The notes beneath the pieces were generated by a model. The model was not told the DNA's origin. It saw nothing but the letters and a program-made list of their open reading frames with translations, and did no database searches. From Pseudomonas sp. MWU16-30317 (GTDB lineage Bacteria; Pseudomonadota; Gammaproteobacteria; Pseudomonadales; Pseudomonadaceae): DNA of 64,000 nt. Location of the stretch: positions 186,001 through 250,000 of the forward strand of contig NZ_JAIWJA010000002.1 in the NCBI RefSeq assembly GCF_020515695.1, read 5' to 3'. The translations under genes and the position numbers were made by a program. Positions 58,081-64,000 of this stretch are shown piece by piece (the first letter of the stretch is position 1; each line of letters opens with the position of its first letter).

Positions 58081-58809
58081 GTGAGCACTGCCGGCAAATC
58101 GATCCTGCTGGTCGATGACGACCAGGAAATCCGCGAACTGCTGCAGGTCTACCTCAGTCGTGCCGGCTTTGCCGTGCGCACAACGGCGGACGGACGGGGT
58201 TTTCGCGAAGCACTGAACGCCGCTGACCCTACCGATCTGGTCATCCTCGATGTGATGCTGCCCGACGAAGACGGCTTCAGCCTGTGTCGCTGGACGCGGG
58301 CCCATCCGCGTCATGGCCAGGTGCCGATCATCATGCTCACCGCCAGCTCCGACGAGGCCGATCGGGTCATCGGCCTGGAGCTGGGTGCCGATGACTACCT
58401 GGGCAAACCCTTCAGCCCCCGAGAACTGCAAGCGCGCATCAAGGCCTTGCTGCGCCGCTGCTCGTTCAGTCAATCGTCCAATGCCAGCAGCGACGTTCTG
58501 GCGTTCGACGAATGGCGCCTGGACATGGTCAGCCATCGGCTGTTTCACGTCGATGGCGAAGAGGTGGTGCTTTCGGGGGCCGATTTCGCCTTGCTCAAGC
58601 TGTTTCTCGATCATCCGCAGCAGATTCTCGATCGCGACACCATCGGCAACGCCACCCGCGGGCGCGAGCCGATGCCGCTGGATCGCATCGTCGACATGGC
58701 GGTCAGCCGCCTGCGTCAGCGCCTGCGTGATATCGACAAGCCGCCTCGGCTGATCCGCACCGTGCGTGGCAGCGGCTATCAACTGGCGGCCAGCGTTGCG
58801 CCTGCCTGA
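58081..58809 (+). CDS. gltR: Glucose-responsive response regulator GltR
   Basis: A 242-residue OmpR-type response regulator. Receiver domain with acidic pocket VDDD, phospho-acceptor Asp57 in VILDVML and Lys109; C-terminal winged helix (about 140-238) ending in VRGSGYQLAA. It sits between glk and a sensor kinase upstream of gtsABCD, matching the GltR of Pseudomonas glucose transport control. GTG start with AAGGA seven bases upstream (an ATG that overlaps it runs straight into a stop). Confidence 0.92.
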   Translation: MSTAGKSILLVDDDQEIRELLQVYLSRAGFAVRTTADGRGFREALNAADPTDLVILDVMLPDEDGFSLCRWTRAHPRHGQVPIIMLTASSDEADRVIGLELGADDYLGKPFSPRELQARIKALLRRCSFSQSSNASSDVLAFDEWRLDMVSHRLFHVDGEEVVLSGADFALLKLFLDHPQQILDRDTIGNATRGREPMPLDRIVDMAVSRLRQRLRDIDKPPRLIRTVRGSGYQLAASVAPA

Positions 58810-60271
58810 ACTGCGCCTGCCCAAGCCACGCCTGCCGCGCTCGCTGCTCGGGCGCATGTTGCTGCTTACCCTGCTGGCGGTGCTACTGGCCCAGGCGTTG
58901 TCGAGTGTGATCTGGGTGGCGCAATTGCGCGCCACCCAGCTCGAAGGCCTGGTTACCAGCGCCCGCAGCCTGGCTCATTCGATGGTCGCCAGCGTCAGTT
59001 ACATTCGCTCGCTGCCGGTGGCTTACCGGCCGATGGTCCTTGAGCAGCTGCGCAGCATGGGCGGTACGCGCTTCGTGGTGACCCTCAACGACAAGCCTCT
59101 GGACATGAACGTGTTGCCGCGCACGCCGCGCAAGGACGCGGTCATCGACAGCGTCGGTGAAATCCTGCGCGCCAAGCTCGGCGACCAGGTGGATGTCTCG
59201 GTGCAATTCGTGGCCCCCGATGATCTGCGCATCTTCAACAGCGGCCTCAAGCTTGAAGAACTGCCGCGTTCCTGGGCCCACTACGCCTTGACCCTGGAGC
59301 CGGTCAATCCGCCGATCCTGGTCACCCAGATCGAACTGGGGGAGGGCGAGTGGCTGTACATCGCCTCCTTGCTGCCCGAGCCTTATACCAGTCTGGAGGA
59401 GCAAGGCCTGCCGGCGCAGCAGGTGGCCTTTATCGTCATGACCAGCGCCTTCCTGCTGTTGTTCATCGGCCTGCTGGTGCACTGGCAAAGTCGCCCCCTC
59501 AAGCGCCTGGCCCGGGCTGCGCGGGAGTTGTCGCTGGGCGCCGAGGTGGATGGCCCCGCAGTCGATGGGCCGATCACCGAGGGCGGGGGCAGCGAGGTGG
59601 TGGAGGTGGCCCGGGCCTTCAACGCGATGCGCGAACGCATCAGCCGCTACCTCACCGAGCGCAGTCAGTTGTTCAGTGCCATCTCCCATGATTTGCGCAC
59701 GCCCATCACCCGTTTGCGCTTGCGTGTCGAGCTGCTCGAAGACCCGGATCTCGAGGCGCGCTTCAGCCGCGATCTCGACGAGTTGGAGTTGTTGGTCAAG
59801 GGCGCGCTGCAATGCGTGAAGGACACCGATATCCACGAAAACATCGAGCCGGTGGACCTCAACCACGTACTCGACTGCTTGGTCGAGCCGTTTCTGTCGC
59901 CCTTGGGCAACGGCACCGTGACCCTCGATGGCCGGGCGCGCAGGCCGTATTCGGGCAAGCCGCTGGCGCTCAAGCGCTGTATCGGCAACCTGATCGATAA
60001 CGCCAGGAAGTACGGCAAGCGTGCCCATGTGCGCATCGAGGATGGCGGCAAGGTCTTTACCCTGCATGTCGACGACGAAGGCCCCGGCGTGCCGGAGCAG
60101 CGCCTGGAGCAGGTGTTCGAACCGCACTTTCGCCTGGCCGGCGGTCAGCAGGGCTATGGCCTGGGGCTGGGGATTGCGCGCAATATCGCCCATAGCCATG
60201 GGGGGGAGGTGACGCTGCAGAATCTGCGTGAAGGTGGTTTGCGCGTCACCTTGGTGTTACCGAGGGGGTGA
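58796..60271 (+). CDS. gtrS: Sensor histidine kinase GtrS
   Basis: A 491-residue membrane kinase. Two membrane helices (about 22-42 and 210-232) flank a periplasmic sensor domain of about 165 residues; a HAMP linker follows, then the H-box SHDLRTP with His298 and the ATP-binding region (IGNLIDNARKYG, DEGPGVP, GYGLGLGIARNIA). It overlaps gltR. The start is uncertain: TTG 58796 is used; GTG 58766 and ATG 58856 are options, and none has a clear ribosome site. It is the partner of GltR; in P. aeruginosa it senses 2-ketogluconate and 6-phosphogluconate. Confidence 0.88.
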   Translation: MRLPELRLPKPRLPRSLLGRMLLLTLLAVLLAQALSSVIWVAQLRATQLEGLVTSARSLAHSMVASVSYIRSLPVAYRPMVLEQLRSMGGTRFVVTLNDKPLDMNVLPRTPRKDAVIDSVGEILRAKLGDQVDVSVQFVAPDDLRIFNSGLKLEELPRSWAHYALTLEPVNPPILVTQIELGEGEWLYIASLLPEPYTSLEEQGLPAQQVAFIVMTSAFLLLFIGLLVHWQSRPLKRLARAARELSLGAEVDGPAVDGPITEGGGSEVVEVARAFNAMRERISRYLTERSQLFSAISHDLRTPITRLRLRVELLEDPDLEARFSRDLDELELLVKGALQCVKDTDIHENIEPVDLNHVLDCLVEPFLSPLGNGTVTLDGRARRPYSGKPLALKRCIGNLIDNARKYGKRAHVRIEDGGKVFTLHVDDEGPGVPEQRLEQVFEPHFRLAGGQQGYGLGLGIARNIAHSHGGEVTLQNLREGGLRVTLVLPRG

Positions 60272-60311
60272 TGGGCGATCACTGACGGCCTTCGCGGGCA
60301 GCCTCAACGCA

Positions 60312-60333
60312 AATGTCACAGCATGGTGACATT
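60312..60333. promoter_or_regulatory. Inverted repeat upstream of gtsA
   Basis: AATGTCAC-AGCATG-GTGACATT, perfect 8-base arms around 6 bases, lies 101 bases before the gtsA start and 40 bases after gtrS. It is a plausible operator, with GltR as the first candidate, but no site consensus is available to me for confirmation. Confidence 0.55.
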
Positions 60334-60412
60334 CCCACAGCGATTCGTTACGTGCGTTTTGCCGAATCCTGTTTAGACTCCTCGCAGCGCAAGCACAGAC
60401 TTGCCCCGGTAT

Positions 60413-60423
60413 AACAACAAGAA
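60413..60423 (+). promoter_or_regulatory. Crc/Hfq catabolite motif over the gtsA ribosome site
   Basis: AACAACAAGAA gives three consecutive AAn units followed by AA, an excellent AAnAAnAAnAA Hfq/Crc target, directly adjoining the AAGAAAGG ribosome site of gtsA. Binding would block translation of the glucose-binding protein when preferred carbon is present. Confidence 0.75.
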
Positions 60424-60433
60424 AGGTAATCAA

Positions 60434-61720
60434 ATGAATGCGATTTCTCGCCTCGCTACTGTCGTTTCCCTGGCTTCCTTGTTCCCGCTCAGCGCCCTCG
60501 CTGCCGATTCCAAAGGCACTGTAGAGGTCGTTCACTGGTGGACGTCCGGTGGTGAAAAGGCAGCGGTCGATGTCCTTAAAGCCCAAGTCGAAAAAGACGG
60601 CTTCACCTGGAAGGACGGCGCCGTCGCAGGCGGTGGCGGTGCGACTGCCATGACCGTGCTGAAGAGCCGCGCCGTGGCGGGCAACCCACCGGGTGCCGCG
60701 CAGATCAAGGGCCCGGATATTCAGGAGTGGGCCAGCACCGGCTTGCTCGACACCGACGCATTGAAGGAGGTCGCCAAGGACGAGAAGTGGGACAGCCTGC
60801 TGTCGAAGAAAGTCTCCGACACCGTCAAGTACGAAGGCAACTACGTGGCCGTGCCGGTGAACATCCACCGCGTCAACTGGCTGTGGATCAACCCTGAGGT
60901 GTTCAAGAAGGCCGGGATCGCCAAGGCGCCGACCACCCTCGAAGAATTCTATGCCGCCGGCGACAAGCTCAAGGCGGCGGGCTTCATCGCCCTGGCGCAT
61001 GGCGGCCAGCCATGGCAGGACAGCACCGTCTACGAAGACGTGGTGCTCTCGGTCATGGGCCCGGAGGGCTTCAAGAAGGCCTTCGTCGACCTCGACCAGA
61101 AAACCCTCACCGGCCCGGAGATGGTCAAGGCCTTCACCGAACTGAAGAAAGTCGCCACCTACATGGACCCCAATCGCGCCGGGCGTGACTGGAACATCGC
61201 CGCTGCCGACGTGATCAATGGCAAGGCCGGCATGCAGATGATGGGCGACTGGGCCAAGAGCGAATGGACCGCGGCGCACAAGGTCGCTGGCAAGGACTAC
61301 GAGTGCGTGCCGTTCCCGGGCACCCAGAATGCCTTCACCTACAACATCGACTCGCTGGCCATGTTCAGCCAGAAGGACAAGACCACCACGGCGGCCCAGC
61401 AAGATCTGGCCAAAGTCGCGCTGGGCATAGACTTCCAGAAAGTCTTCAGCATCAACAAGGGCTCGATCCCGGTGCGTACCGACATGTTGAACGACATGAG
61501 CAAGTACGGCTTCGACTCCTGCGCCCAGACCGCCGCCAAGGACTTCCTCGCCGACGACAAGACCGGCGGCCTGCAGCCGAGCATGGCGCACAACATGGCC
61601 ACCAACCTGGCCGTGCAAGGCGCGATCTTCGATACGGTGACCAACTACATCAACGATCCGAAAGCCGATCCGCAGGAAACCGCGAAGAAGCTGGCGGCGT
61701 CGATCAAGGCGGCTCAGTAA
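60434..61720 (+). CDS. gtsA: Glucose/mannose ABC transporter periplasmic binding protein
   Basis: A 428-residue family 1 solute-binding protein. Signal peptide [24 protein letters not shown], cleaved after LAA (about residue 24), then [21 protein letters not shown], typical of sugar-binding proteins, with aromatic residues for sugar stacking. It delivers glucose to GtsBC in the inner membrane. The frame opens 11 codons earlier but the ATG at 60434 has the ribosome site and the signal peptide. A 199-base gap with a REP doublet separates it from gtsB. Confidence 0.95.
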   Translation: MNAISRLATVVSLASLFPLSALAADSKGTVEVVHWWTSGGEKAAVDVLKAQVEKDGFTWKDGAVAGGGGATAMTVLKSRAVAGNPPGAAQIKGPDIQEWASTGLLDTDALKEVAKDEKWDSLLSKKVSDTVKYEGNYVAVPVNIHRVNWLWINPEVFKKAGIAKAPTTLEEFYAAGDKLKAAGFIALAHGGQPWQDSTVYEDVVLSVMGPEGFKKAFVDLDQKTLTGPEMVKAFTELKKVATYMDPNRAGRDWNIAAADVINGKAGMQMMGDWAKSEWTAAHKVAGKDYECVPFPGTQNAFTYNIDSLAMFSQKDKTTTAAQQDLAKVALGIDFQKVFSINKGSIPVRTDMLNDMSKYGFDSCAQTAAKDFLADDKTGGLQPSMAHNMATNLAVQGAIFDTVTNYINDPKADPQETAKKLAASIKAAQ

Positions 61721-61741
61721 GGCTCAGGAGCGGTGGCGACT

Positions 61742-61800
61742 CCTTCGCGGGCAAGCCTTGCTCCCACAGGCACCTGTGGGCGCAAAGATTGCTCGCGAAG
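61742..61800. repeat. REP palindrome pair between gtsA and gtsB
   Basis: CCTTCGCGGGCAAGCCTTGC (61742 on) faces a degenerate GGGCGCAAAGATTGCTCGCGAAG (61778-61800). Such hairpins after the binding-protein gene commonly raise its mRNA level above that of the permease genes. Confidence 0.8.
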
Positions 61801-61919
61801 GGCAAGCAAGCCACGCACCCAGTTCACCCCTGTCGGAGCTTTCACTCGCTTGCATCCTGTAGGGGGATGCAGGGGAACGTCCGGCAGGTTCTATTTGGTT
61901 TGACTACGGGATCACGTTG

Positions 61920-62828
61920 ATGAGCTCTGTCGCTGTGTCCAGCAAAGCTTCGCCGTTCGACGCGCTGCAACGCTGGCTGCCCAAGCTGGTCTTGGCGCCC
62001 AGCATGCTGATCGTGCTGATCGGCTTCTACGGTTACATCCTCTGGACGGCGGTGATTTCCTTCACCAGCTCCAGCTTCATGCCCACGTACAAGTGGGTCG
62101 GCCTGGCGCAATACGCTCGGCTCTGGGACAACGATCGCTGGTGGGTCGCCAGCAAGAACCTCGCGGTATTCGGCTTCCTGTTCATCGCCATCAGCCTGGT
62201 GCTTGGCGTGTTCCTGGCCGTACTGCTCGACCAACGCATTCGCCGCGAAGGCTTCATTCGCACGATTTACCTGTACCCCATGGCACTGTCGATGATCGTC
62301 ACCGGCACCGCCTGGAAGTGGTTGCTCAACCCCGGCCTGGGCCTCGACAAGATGCTCCGTGACTGGGGCTGGGACGGTTTTCGCATGGACTGGCTGGTCG
62401 ACCCGAGCCGCGTGGTGTATTGCCTGGTGATCGCTGCCGTGTGGCAGTCGTCGGGGTTCGTCATGGCGTTGTTCCTGGCCGGACTGCGGGGTGTCGATCA
62501 GTCGATCATCCGCGCCGCTCAGGTCGATGGCGCCAGCTTGCCCACCATCTATCTGCGCATCGTGCTGCCCAGCCTGCGCCCGGTATTCTTCAGTGCCTTC
62601 ATGATCCTCGCGCACATCGCCATCAAGAGTTTCGACCTGGTGGCGGCGATGACCGCAGGCGGCCCCGGCTACTCCTCGGACCTGCCAGCGATGTTCATGT
62701 ATTCCTTCACCTTCAGCCGCGGCCAGATGGCCATGGGCTCGGCCAGTGCGATTCTGATGTTGTGCGCGATCCTGACGATCCTGGTGCCGTACCTGTACTC
62801 CGAACTGCGAGGCAAGCGCCATGAGTGA
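61920..62828 (+). CDS. gtsB: Glucose ABC transporter permease GtsB
   Basis: A 302-residue MalF-type permease with six membrane helices and the ABC-permease EAA-type loop reading EAAxxDGA-like RAAQVDGASLPTIYLRIVLPSLRP near residue 200. Start ATG 61920; TTG three bases upstream is less likely. It overlaps gtsC by eight bases. Confidence 0.94.
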   Translation: MSSVAVSSKASPFDALQRWLPKLVLAPSMLIVLIGFYGYILWTAVISFTSSSFMPTYKWVGLAQYARLWDNDRWWVASKNLAVFGFLFIAISLVLGVFLAVLLDQRIRREGFIRTIYLYPMALSMIVTGTAWKWLLNPGLGLDKMLRDWGWDGFRMDWLVDPSRVVYCLVIAAVWQSSGFVMALFLAGLRGVDQSIIRAAQVDGASLPTIYLRIVLPSLRPVFFSAFMILAHIAIKSFDLVAAMTAGGPGYSSDLPAMFMYSFTFSRGQMAMGSASAILMLCAILTILVPYLYSELRGKRHE

Positions 62829-63666
62829 TCGTCCACAACGCACGCCGCTGAGCCTCAGTCGCGTGGCCATCTACACCGTTCTGCTGATTGCTGCGGCGGT
62901 GTATCTGGTGCCGCTGGTGGTCATGCTGCTGACCAGCTTCAAGTCGCCCGACGATATCCGCACCGGCAATCTGCTCAGCTGGCCGGCCGTGGTCACCGGC
63001 ATTGGCTGGATCAAGGCCTGGGACACGGTCGGCGGGTATTTCTGGAACTCAGTGAGGATCACCGTACCGGCCGTATTGATTTCGACCTTCATCGGCGCGC
63101 TCAACGGCTACGTGCTGTCGATGTGGCGCTTCCGCGGCTCGCAATTGTTTTTCGGCCTGCTGCTGTTCGGCTGCTTTCTGCCGTTCCAGACCGTCCTGCT
63201 GCCGGCGTCCTTCACCCTCGGCAAGCTGGGCCTGGCCAACACCACCACGGGCCTGGTGTTGGTGCACATCGTGTACGGCCTGGCCTTCACCACGCTGTTT
63301 TTCCGCAACTACTACACCAGCGTGCCGGGTGCCTTGGTGGCGGCGGCGCGGCTGGACGGGGCTGGGTTTTTTACCATCTTCAACAAGATCCTGTTGCCGA
63401 TGTCGATCCCTATCATCATGGTCTGCCTGATCTGGCAGTTCACCCAGATATGGAACGACTTCCTGTTCGGCGTGGTGTTCGCCAGTGGTGACGTGCAGCC
63501 GATCACGGTGGCGCTCAACAACCTGGTCAACACCAGCACCGGGGTCAAGGAATACAACGTAGACATGGCCGCGGCGATGATCGCCGGGCTGCCGACACTG
63601 CTGGTGTATGTACTGGCGGGCAAGTATTTCCTGCGTGGGCTCGCTGCCGGCGCGGTCAAGGGGTAG
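62821..63666 (+). CDS. gtsC: Glucose ABC transporter permease GtsC
   Basis: A 281-residue MalG-type permease with six helices and the EAA-type loop VAAARLDGAGFFTIFNKILLPMS near residue 180. It pairs with GtsB and the ATPase GtsD. Its start overlaps gtsB and gtsD begins three bases after its stop. Confidence 0.94.
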   Translation: MSDRPQRTPLSLSRVAIYTVLLIAAAVYLVPLVVMLLTSFKSPDDIRTGNLLSWPAVVTGIGWIKAWDTVGGYFWNSVRITVPAVLISTFIGALNGYVLSMWRFRGSQLFFGLLLFGCFLPFQTVLLPASFTLGKLGLANTTTGLVLVHIVYGLAFTTLFFRNYYTSVPGALVAAARLDGAGFFTIFNKILLPMSIPIIMVCLIWQFTQIWNDFLFGVVFASGDVQPITVALNNLVNTSTGVKEYNVDMAAAMIAGLPTLLVYVLAGKYFLRGLAAGAVKG

Positions 63667-63669
63667 AAC

Positions 63670-64000
63670 ATGGCAACGCTTGAACTGCGCAATGTAAACA
63701 AGACCTACGGCAGCGGTTTGCCGGACACCTTGAAAAATATCGAACTGAAGATCAACGACGGTGAGTTCTTGATTCTGGTCGGCCCGTCCGGTTGTGGGAA
63801 ATCCACCCTGATGAACTGCATCGCGGGCCTGGAGAATATCTCCGGCGGCGCGATCCTGGTGGATGACAGCGACATCAGCGGCATGAGCCCCAAGGATCGC
63901 GACATCGCCATGGTGTTCCAGTCCTATGCGCTGTACCCGACCATGACGGTGCGCGAGAACATCGCCTTCGGCCTGAAGATTCGCAAGATGGCCCCGGCGG
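63670..64000 (+). CDS. gtsD: Glucose ABC transporter ATP-binding protein GtsD, partial
   Basis: The first 110 residues of a MalK/UgpC-type ATPase, cut by the window end. Walker A GPSGCGKST is at residues 38-46 and the Q-loop FQSYALYP at 83-90, with Gln84. The opening MATLELRNVNKTYG is typical. It powers GtsBC; the signature motif, Walker B and regulatory C-terminus lie beyond the window. Confidence 0.95.
   Translation, partial: MATLELRNVNKTYGSGLPDTLKNIELKINDGEFLILVGPSGCGKSTLMNCIAGLENISGGAILVDDSDISGMSPKDRDIAMVFQSYALYPTMTVRENIAFGLKIRKMAPA

Overview
The window is a stretch of chromosome from a fluorescent-group Pseudomonas. This is inferred from gene content and order: valS, holC, pepA and lptFG; a GcsR-type glycine cleavage locus; a heme-uptake sigma/anti-sigma/receptor/heme oxygenase block; and the gap / edd-glk-gltR-gtrS / gtsABCD glucose block. 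It also carries the REP-type palindromes typical of these genomes, with arms reading roughly GCGGGCAAGCCTTGCTCC. No rRNA, tRNA, CRISPR array, transposase or integrase was seen.

Layout. 1-11.7 kb is core housekeeping: ndpA(yejK), an HU protein, rlmF, valS, a small unknown gene plus holC, pepA, lptF-lptG and an RDD membrane protein. 11.7-12.6 kb is an AT-rich gene-free stretch. 12.6-40.7 kb is one complete type VI secretion (T6SS) cluster on the plus strand: tssB, tssC, tssK, tssL, an OmpA-domain membrane protein, hcp, clpV, vgrG, a DUF4123 adaptor, a DUF3304 protein, a Tle1-type (DUF2235) phospholipase effector, three more DUF3304 proteins, a PAAR tip, an unrecognised membrane protein, tssM, tssA, tssF, tssG, tssJ, tssE and a second OmpA-domain protein whose N-terminus is ImpA/TssA-like. 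A bidirectional terminator closes it against a cold-shock gene. 41.4-47.8 kb is gcvT-gcvP-gcvH plus the sigma-54 activator gcsR, all minus strand, with a readable -24/-12 promoter and GcsR sites. 48-53.9 kb holds a DUF5064-like protein, a YbaN protein, heme oxygenase, a TonB heme receptor, a FecR-like regulator and an ECF sigma factor under a strong Fur box. 54-64 kb is glucose uptake and Entner-Doudoroff metabolism: gap diverges from edd-glk-gltR-gtrS with two HexR boxes between them, then gtsABC and the start of gtsD.

How the genes work together. The T6SS block encodes a contractile sheath (TssBC), baseplate (TssKFGEA), membrane complex (TssJLM), tube and tip (Hcp, VgrG, PAAR), sheath recycling ATPase (ClpV) and one clear lipase effector module with its adaptor and four candidate immunity proteins. 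The TssL here has no peptidoglycan-binding domain. That function may be supplied by the two separate OmpA-domain proteins at opposite ends of the cluster. The heme block senses and imports heme and releases its iron. The sugar block takes up glucose through Gts, phosphorylates it (Glk) and sends it through Edd and Gap, under GltR/GtrS, HexR and probably Crc/Hfq control.

The most distinctive features are the tandem DUF3304 array, whose gene ends double as the next gene's start; the paired OmpA-domain proteins; the TssM without a recognisable Walker A motif; and the cleanly readable regulatory sites of the gcv, heme and glucose loci. All function calls rest on reading the translated sequence and remembered family features; no database search was run.
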